A stretch of DNA of 40,651 nt from Gammaproteobacteria bacterium (lineage in GTDB: Bacteria > Pseudomonadota > Gammaproteobacteria > Steroidobacterales > Rariloculaceae), in contig PMCP01000086.1 of NCBI GenBank assembly GCA_003155415.1, positions 1 to 40,651 of the forward strand, in the 5' to 3' direction. The position numbers and the translations under genes are program-made. Below are positions 23,344-31,936 of the stretch, one piece after another (positions within the stretch are counted from its first letter, which is position 1; every line of letters starts with the position of its first letter). The notes under the pieces are model-generated. The model saw nothing but the letters and a program-made list of their open reading frames with translations, did no database searches and was not told the DNA's origin.

Positions 23344-24390
23344 ATGACCAAGCAAGTCGAAATCGATCGATTGAAGGCTCTTTCGCCGATTGACAGTCTG
23401 AAGAAAGACAATCTTCATGCGTTGGTCAAGAAGACCAAGGTTCGCGATGCGCAACCGGGCGAAGTGCTATTTCGCCAGGGCGACGCGGAGAAGCGCACGG
23501 TTTACGTCTTGGCGGGCACGGTCGAGCTGCGCGAGGGTGAGCAAACCGTAGCGAAAATCGTCGGCGGGTCTGATAACGCTCGCAATCCGCTATCCCCCAA
23601 GCTGCCACGCCAACATACTGCGATGGCGACGAGCGCAGTCGAGTACCTCGCAATCGACAGCGACCTGCTCGACGTGATGCTGACGTGGGATCAGACCGGG
23701 TCCTATGAGGTATCAGAGCTACGCGGAGAAGCCAGCGGCAGCGACGACTGGATGACCACGCTGCTGCAGACGAAGGCATTCCACAAAATTCCGCCGGCCA
23801 ACATCCAGGCGATTTTCATGCGCCTGCAGCAGGTCAATTACCGTGCTGGCGACGTCGTCATCAAGCAGGGTGAGGAAGGCGACTATTTCTACGTGATTAC
23901 GCGCGGTAAGTGCGTCGTGACGCGCGAGACGCCGCTCAATAAGGAAGGCATCCGCCTGGCGGAGCTCCAGGTGGGCGACACTTTCGGCGAAGAAGCGCTG
24001 ATCTCCGAAGCCAAACGCAATGCGACGGTGACGTTGGAGACCGACGGCTCGCTAATGCGCTTGGGCAAAGAAGACTTCCGCACGTTGCTGAACGAGCCGA
24101 TGCTGGACTGGGTCGACACGGCACAAGCCGAGAAGATCATCCAAGAAGGCGGTCAGTGGCTCGACGTCAGGTTGCCATCGGAGTTTGAGGCCTATCACAA
24201 CGAGGGCGCGGTCAACGTCCCGCTGTACTTCATCCGTCTGAAACTCAAGACGCTCGACCCTGCCATCAACTATGTTGTGTGTTGCGACACGGGTCGGCGC
24301 AGCTCGGCCGGTGCGTTCATTCTGAACGAGCGTGGGTTCCAGACGTACGTTTTGAAGGGCGGACTGAACCGAACCGGTCTACCCGGCTAG
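23344..24390 (+). CDS. Tandem cyclic-nucleotide-binding domains plus rhodanese domain
   Basis: The protein is 348 residues with three domains. The first cNMP-binding-type barrel (about 10-118) has PGEVLFRQGD but a degenerate phosphate-binding cassette, so it probably does not bind nucleotide. The second (about 140-255) has FGEEALISEAKRNATV with Glu217 and Arg225, the residues that hold the cyclic phosphate. The rhodanese domain (about 260-348) has the active-site loop CDTGRRS with Cys314. There is no DNA-binding helix-turn-helix, so it is not a Crp-type regulator. It may link a cyclic nucleotide signal to sulfur or redox chemistry; this is inference. It ends 4 bp from convergent pilZ, the two stops lying in one palindrome (24387-24398). 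Confidence 0.85.
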   Translation: MTKQVEIDRLKALSPIDSLKKDNLHALVKKTKVRDAQPGEVLFRQGDAEKRTVYVLAGTVELREGEQTVAKIVGGSDNARNPLSPKLPRQHTAMATSAVEYLAIDSDLLDVMLTWDQTGSYEVSELRGEASGSDDWMTTLLQTKAFHKIPPANIQAIFMRLQQVNYRAGDVVIKQGEEGDYFYVITRGKCVVTRETPLNKEGIRLAELQVGDTFGEEALISEAKRNATVTLETDGSLMRLGKEDFRTLLNEPMLDWVDTAQAEKIIQEGGQWLDVRLPSEFEAYHNEGAVNVPLYFIRLKLKTLDPAINYVVCCDTGRRSSAGAFILNERGFQTYVLKGGLNRTGLPG

Positions 24391-24394
24391 AGTT

Positions 24395-24733
24395 CTAGAG
24401 GGTGTGAGTCGGCTTGTCGCCGCCCAATGCGCCGGCGAGATAATTCTCGATTCGCTTTTGCGTGTTGCCTTGATCCTGTTCGCTGAACTGCACGCCAATG
24501 CCTGCGGTGCGCTTGCCCTGCGCTCCCTTGGGCGTAATCCAGATGACGCGGCCGGCAACGGGTATCTTCTCTTCCTCGCCCATCACGTTCAGGAGCATGA
24601 AGACTTCATCGCCCAGCTTGTAGCTCGAGTTGGTCGGGATGAAGAGTCCGCCATTCTTGATGAACGGCATGTACGCAAGGTATAGCGCGCTCTTGTCCTT
24701 GATCGTCAGTGTCAGGAGACCCGGCTTACTCAC
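24395..24733 (-). CDS. pilZ: PilZ-domain type IV pilus protein PilZ
   Basis: The protein is 112 residues and a good match to the stand-alone PilZ of type IV pilus biogenesis: MPFIKNGGLFIPTNSSYKLGD, VFMLLNVMGEEEKIPVAGRVIWITPK, GIGVQF. This group lacks the RxxxR and DxSxxG motifs that bind c-di-GMP, as here, and works by contacting PilB and FimX-type partners. Its place after tmk-holB is the standard gammaproteobacterial order. The holB stop lies 2 bp upstream of its start region, so it is on the same transcript. Confidence 0.93.
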   Translation of the reverse strand: MSKPGLLTLTIKDKSALYLAYMPFIKNGGLFIPTNSSYKLGDEVFMLLNVMGEEEKIPVAGRVIWITPKGAQGKRTAGIGVQFSEQDQGNTQKRIENYLAGALGGDKPTHTL

Positions 24734-24735
24734 GA

Positions 24736-25752
24736 CTATCCTCGATTCACCTGGAAACCAACCAAAAGGGCCTGAATAGCAAGCTCCAGGTTGACTCCGG
24801 AGCCGAGCTGGTTCAGGAGTCTTTCGGCCTTGTCGTACTGCTCGAACAACGTCCTAAGTGTCAGTGGGCGCCATGCATTATGCAACGTAGAGTCGGGGCG
24901 AACTGTGACCGCAGTCGAACCCTCGCCATCGGCGCGCCGGCGCAGCTCCTCGTGCAATTCGCGCGTGAGCCAGATCAGTGCCAGCTCGGCGTCGCCTTTC
25001 GCCCAGGTTTCAGCGACTGCCAGCGGGTCTTTGCTGTCATTACTTATAGCCGAAAGATCAGTGCGTAACTCATTGTTCCATTTAAATTCAGACTGCGCGA
25101 GCAACGCGGCGACGCGCAGCGGTGCCCCGCCGGCCATCTGCCAGGCATCGGTGACGGTTGTGGAATCCGTCACGCCGAGCCACGCCGTAACTGCGGCAAG
25201 TGCAGGCCGGGCAATGTCGAGGCGCTGACAGCGGCTACGGATGGTCGCAGGAAGCCGGTCCGGCTGACTACTCAGCAAGAATAGGTAGGCATTGCCGGAC
25301 GGTTCCTCGAGCGTCTTCAACAGCGCGTTGGCGGCGGAAAGCGTCATCGAGTCGGCGGGTTCGACGATGACCACTTTCGCGGCCCCATGTGCGGTGAGGC
25401 TGATGGCCTCAATGAGCTCGCGTATTTGCTCAACGGAGATGCTGTTCTTGTCCTCCTCCGGATGGATCCAGTGCAGGTCGGCGTCATGGTCGGCCGGCTC
25501 GTACCTCGCTGAGAGCGCTGCCAGTGCTTCGGCTGGACCCAATGGCTGCGGCGGTGCGATCGCGTCGAGCAGCAGCTGATGTGCCGCGACTAAGGCCAGG
25601 TTGAGCTTGCCGATTCCTGCCGGGCCAGCGATGAGCCATGCGTGACCGAGGCGCTTAGCGCGTCGCGCTGCCTGCAAACGCTCGAACGCGGGAGCGAGCC
25701 AGGGACAGAGCTTTGTTCCCAGAAGCTCTATCGGCGAACTCATCGTCGTCAT
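24736..25752 (-). CDS. holB: DNA polymerase III delta-prime subunit, zinc module lost
   Basis: The protein is 338 residues. It is the clamp-loader delta-prime subunit: GHAWLIAGPAGIGK (43-49 for the relaxed P-loop), SISVEQIRELIE, ANALLKTLEEPSGNAYLFLLSSQ and TIRSRCQRL are the conserved motifs. The four-cysteine zinc module that normally follows the P-loop (between about residues 65 and 95) is absent; that stretch is Pro/Ala-rich with no cysteine. The start at 25752 overlaps the tmk stop by 4 bp; a second ATG three codons in is an alternative. Confidence 0.93.
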   Translation of the reverse strand: MTTMSSPIELLGTKLCPWLAPAFERLQAARRAKRLGHAWLIAGPAGIGKLNLALVAAHQLLLDAIAPPQPLGPAEALAALSARYEPADHDADLHWIHPEEDKNSISVEQIRELIEAISLTAHGAAKVVIVEPADSMTLSAANALLKTLEEPSGNAYLFLLSSQPDRLPATIRSRCQRLDIARPALAAVTAWLGVTDSTTVTDAWQMAGGAPLRVAALLAQSEFKWNNELRTDLSAISNDSKDPLAVAETWAKGDAELALIWLTRELHEELRRRADGEGSTAVTVRPDSTLHNAWRPLTLRTLFEQYDKAERLLNQLGSGVNLELAIQALLVGFQVNRG

Positions 25753-26381
25753 GGCCGAAGCCTCGCAATCAGTTCATTGAGCTGCTCGGCGATCTCCGTT
25801 TGCACTGCGGAGAGCGGCCGCGCCGCGTCGATGATCCTTATCCGCGCCGGGTTGTCCGCTGCGAGCTGCAGATACGCTTTGCGGACGCGTTCGAAGAACG
25901 GGCGCTGCTCCCGCTCGAAATGATCGGGCACGCGCGCAGCAATCCGACTGGACCCAACGTCGAGCGGCGCATCGAGTAGCAGCGTCAAATCAGGCTCGAG
26001 CCCCTGTTGAACCTCCGCGCGCAAAGTGCGGAGCAGTGCAAGATTCGCGCTCCGCCCTCCCCCTTGGTAGGCAAAGGTGGCATCAGTGAATCGGTCGCAA
26101 ACGACCCAGCGGCCTGCCGCGAGCGCTGGCCGAATGACCTGCTCGAGATGCTGCGCTCGTGCGGCAAACATCAACAGAGCTTCTACCTCGGCGGACAGAC
26201 GGCCGTGGTCGCCCTCGAGAATCCAGCCGCGGATGCGTTCACCGAGAGCCGTGCCGCCGGGCTCCCGCGTCGTGAGCACGTTGTGACCGGCCGCCTTCAA
26301 GGTATCTGCGACGAACGAGAGATTCGTCGATTTGCCGACGCCTTCTCCGCCTTCGAGTGTGATGAATGCGCCGCTCATCAC
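25749..26381 (-). CDS. tmk: Thymidylate kinase
   Basis: The protein is 210 residues and phosphorylates dTMP to dTDP. The P-loop is GGEGVGKST, the DR(Y/F) motif is CDRFTDATFAYQGGGR, and the lid region near PDHFEREQRPFFERVR carries the basic residues of the E. coli-type enzyme. TREPGGTALGERIR is the substrate-binding loop. The start overlaps the mltG stop by 4 bp and the stop overlaps the holB start. Confidence 0.95.
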   Translation of the reverse strand: MMSGAFITLEGGEGVGKSTNLSFVADTLKAAGHNVLTTREPGGTALGERIRGWILEGDHGRLSAEVEALLMFAARAQHLEQVIRPALAAGRWVVCDRFTDATFAYQGGGRSANLALLRTLRAEVQQGLEPDLTLLLDAPLDVGSSRIAARVPDHFEREQRPFFERVRKAYLQLAADNPARIRIIDAARPLSAVQTEIAEQLNELIARLRP

Positions 26382-27397
26382 CGCTCCGGCTTTCGCAGCT
26401 GCCGCAAGTAATCGCGGACGGCGCGGTCATGCTCTTCGAGCGTCGCGGAGAAATGATGACTACCGTCGCCTCGGCCCGTGGCCACAAAATACACTGCGGC
26501 GCTGATTTCCGGCGTAACGGCTGCTTCGAGCGCGCCGGCGCCCGGTAATGCGATCGGCGTTGGCGGAAGCCCGCCCCGCGTGTACGTGTTGTAGGGCGTG
26601 TCACGCTCGAGATCGTCGCGACGCAGATTGCCGTCGAAGGATTCGCCGAGCCCGTAGATAACCGTAGGGTCCGTTTGTAGCCGCATGTTGCGGCGCAGGC
26701 GCTCGTGGAACACGCCTGCGATCAAGCGTCGCTCCGCGGGCAATGCCGTCTCCTTTTCAATAATGGACGCCAAAATCAGGGCCTCATACGAACTCTTCAA
26801 CAGTGTGTCCGGCGTACGCGACTGCCATACGGCGTCGAGGTGTGCGCGTAGCGCTTGATGCGACTGTCGTAACACGTCGAGGTCCGCGGTGCCCTTCGGG
26901 AAACTGTAGGTATCGGGGAAGAATTGACCTTCGGGATGCACGCCAGGCTCGCCGAGGGCAGTCATTATGCTTGGACCGTCGAGAGTGCTCGCAGCGATCG
27001 CGGGGTTCGAGCGCAGTGCGCGCAGCAGCTCCGCGAACCGCCAGCCCTCGACGATGGTCACCTGGTGCAGATACACCTGGCCGGACACGAGCCTCGCTAG
27101 CAAAGAAAGCGGCGTCGTGCCGGGAGGCAGCTGGTATTCGCCGGCGCGTATTCGCGTCGCGTCTCCGGTCGAGCGCGCATACGCCGTGAGCAGCCACGGA
27201 TAGAGCAACACTCCGCGCTCGCCGAGCTGCGCGGCTACACGCCGCAGCGACATGCCGTTCTCGACTTCGAGCCACGTTCCCTCCGCCGGCATCGCGAGCG
27301 GAGCGTTCAGCATTCGCCACGCGAATGCCGTCGCGGCGCTTCCGGCCCCAACCAGGGCGATCACCGTCAGTACCGCTAGCCACGCGCGGCTACGCAT
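26378..27397 (-). CDS. mltG: Endolytic murein transglycosylase MltG (YceG-like)
   Basis: The protein is 339 residues from an ATG at 27397 that overlaps the pabC stop by 8 bp; a GTG two codons upstream is possible. One N-terminal membrane helix is followed by a LysM-like segment and the YceG catalytic domain. The catalytic Glu is in LASIIEKE; LQTDPTVIYGLG and YNTY then GLPPTPIALPG are signature motifs. MltG cleaves nascent glycan strands and so limits their length. Its position between pabC and tmk is conserved in gammaproteobacteria. Confidence 0.95.
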   Translation of the reverse strand: MRSRAWLAVLTVIALVGAGSAATAFAWRMLNAPLAMPAEGTWLEVENGMSLRRVAAQLGERGVLLYPWLLTAYARSTGDATRIRAGEYQLPPGTTPLSLLARLVSGQVYLHQVTIVEGWRFAELLRALRSNPAIAASTLDGPSIMTALGEPGVHPEGQFFPDTYSFPKGTADLDVLRQSHQALRAHLDAVWQSRTPDTLLKSSYEALILASIIEKETALPAERRLIAGVFHERLRRNMRLQTDPTVIYGLGESFDGNLRRDDLERDTPYNTYTRGGLPPTPIALPGAGALEAAVTPEISAAVYFVATGRGDGSHHFSATLEEHDRAVRDYLRQLRKPER

Positions 27398-28211
27398 CGG
27401 CACTCACACCTAGGTGGTGCATGAGTCGCTGTGTGATCGCGCCGCGAGCGAACGTTCCGCTGTCGAGTGACGCAACAGGCCAGATTCCAAACAATGCGTT
27501 CGTCATGAACAGTTCGTCGGCGTTCGTGATTTCCGCGAGCGTCAAATCCCGCTCGGTGGTGCGTAGACCGAGTTCGGCGGCGGCCGCGAGCACGACGCGG
27601 CGCATGACACCCTTGACGCCCGCCCGCTCGATAGCCGGCGTTAGCAACTGACCCTGGTGTACTGCAAACACGTTGCTGCTCGTGCCACCCACGACGTGCT
27701 CGCTCGTGTCGAGAAGCAGCCCTTGCTCGGCATCGGCACCGCGCAACTCGAGATGGGCGAGTACGTGCTCCAAACGATTCAGGTGCTTCATTCCCGCAAG
27801 CGTGGGATTAGACGCGAGTCGCAGGCGACACACGCGAACGCGAATACCGTTTGCGTAATAGCTGCTCGGGTACTTGGGCCAGGCACCGACAGATAGAATG
27901 CGGGTCGCTACCGCAACGGCGGGCGGCGCATACCCGCGCGTACCGGAACCGCGCGTCACGATCAGTTTCACGGCGGCCCGGCCTACCCTCGTACAATGTC
28001 TCGCGATCTCGTCCGCGAGAAGGCGCCGCTCTGGCGGCTGAATCTCCAGGCGCCGGCAGCCCTCTTCGAGACGGTCGAAGTGCAGATCGAGCCAGCGGAT
28101 TTGACCGTCTTGTGCGGCCATTGTCTCGAACAGCCCGTCGCCGTAGGCGAGCCCGCGGTCAGCGGGATCGACGCCAGTTCGCTCTCCGTTCACGAGCCAA
28201 AGGGTTTCCAC
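27390..28211 (-). CDS. pabC: Aminodeoxychorismate lyase
   Basis: The protein is 273 residues from a GTG at 28211. It is a fold-type IV PLP enzyme that converts aminodeoxychorismate to 4-aminobenzoate for folate synthesis. LAYGDGLFET opens the fold, Lys142 (MKHLNRL) is the PLP lysine, and VGGTSSNVFAV and TNALFGIWPV are the substrate/cofactor loops. It lies 91 bp downstream of fabF, with no terminator evident in the gap. Confidence 0.92.
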   Translation of the reverse strand: METLWLVNGERTGVDPADRGLAYGDGLFETMAAQDGQIRWLDLHFDRLEEGCRRLEIQPPERRLLADEIARHCTRVGRAAVKLIVTRGSGTRGYAPPAVAVATRILSVGAWPKYPSSYYANGIRVRVCRLRLASNPTLAGMKHLNRLEHVLAHLELRGADAEQGLLLDTSEHVVGGTSSNVFAVHQGQLLTPAIERAGVKGVMRRVVLAAAAELGLRTTERDLTLAEITNADELFMTNALFGIWPVASLDSGTFARGAITQRLMHHLGVSADA

Positions 28212-28302
28212 GACGATTCAATCGCTGCGGCAGGGGTTCAGACTGGTTTGTAGCAGAACGGTCGTTGCCCGTCATGTCGACAGGCCAGAAGTTTAGCGGC
28301 CC

Positions 28303-29544
28303 TCAGCGGGATCGCTTGAAGACGACAGTGCCGTTGGTGCCGCCGAACCCGAACGAGTTCGACAGCGCACACTCGAGGGTCGCGCTGCGTGCTGTGTTTG
28401 GCGTGTAGTCGAGATCACAGGCGGGATCGGGATTCTCGAGGTTGATCGTCGGCGGAATGACCTGATCGCGCAGCGCCAGAATTGTGAAAATAGCCTCGGC
28501 GCCACCTGCTGCACCGATCATGTGTCCCGTCGTGGATTTGGTGGAGCTGACGGCAACGGACTTAGCAGCGTTACCAAAAGCGCGCTTCACCGCCACAGTT
28601 TCCGCAACGTCGCCAAGCGGCGTCGACGTGCCGTGCGCATTCACGTAGCCGATCTGCTCCGGGTTCAATCCGGCGTCACGCATGGCGTTGACCATGCACT
28701 GATACGCGCCCTGACCGTTCTCGGCCGGCGCGGTGATGTGATGCGCGTCTGCGCTCATACCGAAGCCGGCGAACTCCGCATAGATCTGCGCGCCGCGAGC
28801 TTTGGCGTGCTCGTATTCCTCGAGTGCGATACAGCCGGCTCCGTCGCTCAGGACGAAGCCGTCGCGATCACGATCCCACGGACGGCTTGCGCGTGTCGGG
28901 TCGTCATTGCGTTGCGACAATGCGCGCGCCGCGCAAAAGCCGCCAAGGCCTAGCGGTGTCGCTGCGAATTCGGCGCCGCCGGCGAGCATGTAGTCTGCAT
29001 CGCCGTACTGAATCAGGCGCGCCGCGAGACCGATGCAATGCGTCCCGGTCGTGCATGCGGTGACGATCGCCAGATTCGGGCCCGTCAATCCGTGATTGAT
29101 CGACACGTGTCCTGAAATCATGTTGATGATGCTGGCAGGCACGAAGAACGGCGAGATCTTGCGTGGACCTCCTTCGAGCCACTTGGAATGGTTCGATTCG
29201 ATCGTGTGAATGCCGCCGATGCCAGATCCCATTGCAACGCCGTAGCGGTGCGCGTTGGCTTCTGTCACTTCCAGCCCCGAATCGCGGAGCGCTTGCACGC
29301 ACGACGCGATGCCGTAATGCATGAACGGGTCGCACTTTCGAGCCTCTTTGGGCTCGAGGTACTGCGACACGTCGAAGTTCTTGATCGTGCCGGCGAAGCG
29401 CGTGGTGAACGCGCTGACGTCGAAGTGTTCGATCGGCCCAATACCGCTGACGCCGTCGCGGACGTTTTTCCACCCCTCGGCGACGCTGTTGCCGACCGGG
29501 GATATGAGGCCAAGGCCTGTGACTACGACGCGCCGCTTAGACAC
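28303..29544 (-). CDS. fabF: Beta-ketoacyl-ACP synthase II
   Basis: The protein is 413 residues, the usual length. It condenses malonyl-ACP with acyl-ACP in chain elongation. The catalytic Cys is in [11 protein letters not shown], the two His are in [11 protein letters not shown] and [11 protein letters not shown], and the N-terminus [15 protein letters not shown] is typical. It lies 60 bp after acpP on the minus strand. Confidence 0.97.
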   Translation of the reverse strand: MSKRRVVVTGLGLISPVGNSVAEGWKNVRDGVSGIGPIEHFDVSAFTTRFAGTIKNFDVSQYLEPKEARKCDPFMHYGIASCVQALRDSGLEVTEANAHRYGVAMGSGIGGIHTIESNHSKWLEGGPRKISPFFVPASIINMISGHVSINHGLTGPNLAIVTACTTGTHCIGLAARLIQYGDADYMLAGGAEFAATPLGLGGFCAARALSQRNDDPTRASRPWDRDRDGFVLSDGAGCIALEEYEHAKARGAQIYAEFAGFGMSADAHHITAPAENGQGAYQCMVNAMRDAGLNPEQIGYVNAHGTSTPLGDVAETVAVKRAFGNAAKSVAVSSTKSTTGHMIGAAGGAEAIFTILALRDQVIPPTINLENPDPACDLDYTPNTARSATLECALSNSFGFGGTNGTVVFKRSR

Positions 29545-29604
29545 GGTCGGGGTCTCGGACTGCTGAGGAAGAGATGACGGGGTCTCGCGCGCAGACGCCT
29601 GTGT

Positions 29605-29847
29605 CTAGGCTTCGTTCTGGCGGGCACGAATGTAATCGATGGCCTGTTGCACGGTGGTGATCTTTTCGGCGTCGTCATCGGGGATTTCAGTTTCGAACTC
29701 CTCTTCCAACGCCATCACGAGCTCAACGGTATCCAAAGAGTCAGCGCCCAGGTCATCGACGAACGACGCATCGTTCTTGATTTCGTCGGCTTTGAGACCA
29801 AGCTGCTCGGCAATGATCCCTCTGACTTGTTCTTCGACGCTACTCAT
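29605..29847 (-). CDS. acpP: Acyl carrier protein
   Basis: The protein is 80 residues and strongly acidic. Ser37 in [10 protein letters not shown] is the phosphopantetheine attachment site. It carries the growing acyl chain for FabF and FabG on either side. The Shine-Dalgarno AAGGGG is well placed before the ATG at 29847. Confidence 0.98.
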   Translation of the reverse strand: MSSVEEQVRGIIAEQLGLKADEIKNDASFVDDLGADSLDTVELVMALEEEFETEIPDDDAEKITTVQQAIDYIRARQNEA

Positions 29848-29998
29848 ATTCCTACCCCTTATTAATTGACCGGCCGGACCAAGGGGCCCGGCCGATGTGG
29901 CGCGTATTGTATTGGAATCGATGGGGCCATTCTACAGATTGCGGGGTGGGTACCCCCTAGGCCGCAATCCCCCGATTGTCAACGAATTCGGCTCCGAC
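29848..29998 (-). promoter_or_regulatory. acpP leader with candidate promoter and GC-rich stem-loop
   Basis: The -10-like TACAAT (minus strand, 29911 to 29906) sits about 60 nt before acpP; the -35 is poor. Just after it a stem-loop forms from CGGCCGG (29871-29877) and CCGGCCG (29888-29894). It would lie early in the acpP transcript or weakly terminate read-through from fabG. There is no U-tract. Confidence 0.35.
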
Positions 29999-30769
29999 CT
30001 AGTGCATCGACAGACCGCCGTTGACGTTCAACGTTTCGCCGGTGATGTACGCGCCGGCGTCGGACGCAAGGAACGCGACCGCGGCGGCCACATCGGCGGC
30101 CGTGCCGAGCCGCCCAAGCGGGATTTGCGACTTCAGCGTTTCCACCTGCCGTTCGTCGAGAGCGCGCGTCATGTCGGTTTCGATGAATCCTGGTGCGACC
30201 GCGTTCACGGTGACGTTGCGCGATGCAATCTCGCGAGCCAAAGATTTCGTGAAGCCGATCATGCCCGCTTTCGCGGCCGCGTAGTTCGCTTGCCCCGGGT
30301 TGCCGATCAGAGCCACGACCGAGCTGATGTTGATGATCCTGCCGTACCGTGCCTTCATCATGCCGCGGAGGCTTGCTTTGCTGACGCGATACAACGACGA
30401 GAGGTTAGTCGACACGACGTCGTTCCACTCGTCGGCCTTCATCCGCATCAAAAGATTGTCGCGTGTGATGCCGGCGTTGTTGACGACGATCTCAGGCGCG
30501 CCTTCGCGGCCGACGATGTCGGCGAACAGTGTTTCGACCGATGGATCGCTGGCGACGTCGAGTTGCGCGCCCCGGCCGCGGAGCCCGAGTGTCGCCAGCC
30601 ACTCACTGATGGCAGCGGCGCCCTGCTCGCTCGTCGCCGTCCCGATCACCGTGGCGCCCTGGCGTGCCAGCGTTTCCGCGATCGCTCTGCCGATGCCACG
30701 CGAAGCGCCGGTAACGAGGGCGACACGTCCGGCAATGCCAGGCAGAGCGGGTAGCGCCGACAGGTCCAT
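29999..30769 (-). CDS. fabG: 3-oxoacyl-ACP reductase
   Basis: The protein is 256 residues, a short-chain dehydrogenase. The NADPH motif is TGASRGIGRA, NNAG is NNAGITRDNLLMRM, and the catalytic Ser-Tyr-Lys are in ISSVVALIGN then YAAAKAG. The C-terminus ITGETLNVNGGLSMH is diagnostic of FabG. It reduces 3-oxoacyl-ACP in the elongation cycle. A 12-residue N-terminal extension (MDLSALPALPGI) precedes the fold. Upstream on the same strand, 33 bp away, is a rhombosortase instead of the usual fabD. Confidence 0.95.
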   Translation of the reverse strand: MDLSALPALPGIAGRVALVTGASRGIGRAIAETLARQGATVIGTATSEQGAAAISEWLATLGLRGRGAQLDVASDPSVETLFADIVGREGAPEIVVNNAGITRDNLLMRMKADEWNDVVSTNLSSLYRVSKASLRGMMKARYGRIINISSVVALIGNPGQANYAAAKAGMIGFTKSLAREIASRNVTVNAVAPGFIETDMTRALDERQVETLKSQIPLGRLGTAADVAAAVAFLASDAGAYITGETLNVNGGLSMH

Positions 30770-30802
30770 AAGTTCTCGACGGTTAAAGTGCGACGCGCGC
30801 GA

Positions 30803-31423
30803 TTATATACGCGCCCTTCGAGCCCGAACGACGCCGACCGCAGCCGCGACCATGACCCCCCCCGCCGTTCCGTACAAATGGGATGCCACGACGACGGGGC
30901 CACCCACGGCTGCCGCCGTGAACGGTACGGGCCCGACGGTCTGTTCCCACACGAGCTTAGCCGCGAGACCGATCGCGAGCAGCCAGCCGATCGACTGACC
31001 GCGGAGCCATGCCGTCAGTGCGCCCGCTGCGACGAATCCGTGCAATACGCCCGACAACCCCACGTACCAGTTGACGTCCGGGTCGAGCAGCAGCAGACCG
31101 AGGTCGATTGAACCGGCGGCCGCCGCGGCCACCAGGAGCCACATTCCCGCATCGAACAGGTCCTCGAAGAGTGCACCAATCAGCAGTAGCGCTGTCAGAT
31201 TTGGCCAGAGATGGCCCCAACCGAGGTGGACAACGTGAGCCGTGACGAGACGCCAATATTCGCCCTGCATGATCAGAGCGCCGTCGTACCTGCCCCACTG
31301 CCTGGCGTCGTCCCCGGTGAGCTCCAGTATCAGGCTCGCCAGGGCCAGCGCGACGACCGGCCATCCGCGCCGCAGTCGCCAATGAGCGACGTCTTTAAGT
31401 TCCGCGAAAAGGCCTTTGTTCAC
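30803..31423 (-). CDS. rrtA: Rhombosortase (rhomboid-family intramembrane protease)
   Basis: The protein is 206 residues from a GTG at 31423; further upstream frame sequence is not rhomboid-like and overlaps gspG. Six hydrophobic segments are visible. EYWRLVTAHVVHLGWGHLWPN is the conserved first part; the catalytic dyad is Ser124 (GLSGVLHG) and His182 (SHLYG). Rhombosortases process proteins with GlyGly-CTERM tails, substrates that are usually exported by type II secretion. The gspG operon diverges from its 5' end, which fits that link. No GlyGly-CTERM protein was seen in the window. Confidence 0.88.
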   Translation of the reverse strand: MNKGLFAELKDVAHWRLRRGWPVVALALASLILELTGDDARQWGRYDGALIMQGEYWRLVTAHVVHLGWGHLWPNLTALLLIGALFEDLFDAGMWLLVAAAAAGSIDLGLLLLDPDVNWYVGLSGVLHGFVAAGALTAWLRGQSIGWLLAIGLAAKLVWEQTVGPVPFTAAAVGGPVVVASHLYGTAGGVMVAAAVGVVRARRARI

Positions 31424-31498
31424 AATGGATATCTCGATGATTGTGCTATCGTCGGCGCCGAATCCGGCCGCCTGTCGGCCGCAACCGAAGGTAGCCCT
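31424..31498. promoter_or_regulatory. Short divergent region between rrtA and gspG
   Basis: Only 75 bp separate the two starts, so their promoters must overlap or lie within the rrtA coding region. A convincing -35/-10 pair was not identified. Confidence 0.3.
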
Positions 31499-31936
31499 AT
31501 GCGCCCGATCAGAACACCTCGCCGCGTTGCGCAGCAAGGGTTCACGTTGCTCGAGATCATGGTAGTCGTCGTGATCATCGGTCTGCTGGCAGCAATCGTC
31601 GTACCGAATTTTATCGGCCAGCTCGACACCGCCGCGAAAAACCGAGCCAAGCAAGACATCCGCGGCATCGAGACGGCACTGAATCTATTCCGGCTCGACA
31701 ACTTCAAATATCCGAGCACGGCCGATGGGCTGCAGGCCCTCGTATCTAATCCGGGCGAGGCCTCCGCGCCGAACTGGAAACAGCAGTTGCCACGGTTGCC
31801 CCTAGACCCGTGGAACAAACCCTACCAATACGCCTACCCCGGCCAGCACGGCGAGTTCGATGTGTTTACGTTTGGAGCCGACGGCCAGGAAGGCGGCGAA
31901 GGCGTCAATGCCGACATCGGGAACTGGGAATTCTAG
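31499..31936 (+). CDS. gspG: Type II secretion major pseudopilin GspG
   Basis: The protein is 145 residues. The ATG at 31499 gives a short basic leader and the prepilin peptidase site QQG-FTLLEIMVVVVIIGLLAAIV; longer starts would overlap rrtA. The body matches GspG: AKQDIRGIETALNLFRLDN, YPSTADGLQALV, PLDPWNKPYQYAYPGQHGEFDVFTFGADG. It is the main subunit of the pseudopilus that drives substrate through the outer-membrane secretin. It overlaps gspH by 29 bp. Confidence 0.95.
   Translation: MRPIRTPRRVAQQGFTLLEIMVVVVIIGLLAAIVVPNFIGQLDTAAKNRAKQDIRGIETALNLFRLDNFKYPSTADGLQALVSNPGEASAPNWKQQLPRLPLDPWNKPYQYAYPGQHGEFDVFTFGADGQEGGEGVNADIGNWEF

Noticed and set aside
29871-29894. Riboswitch in the acpP leader
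   Set aside because: Only one simple stem-loop is visible, with no recognisable aptamer core.
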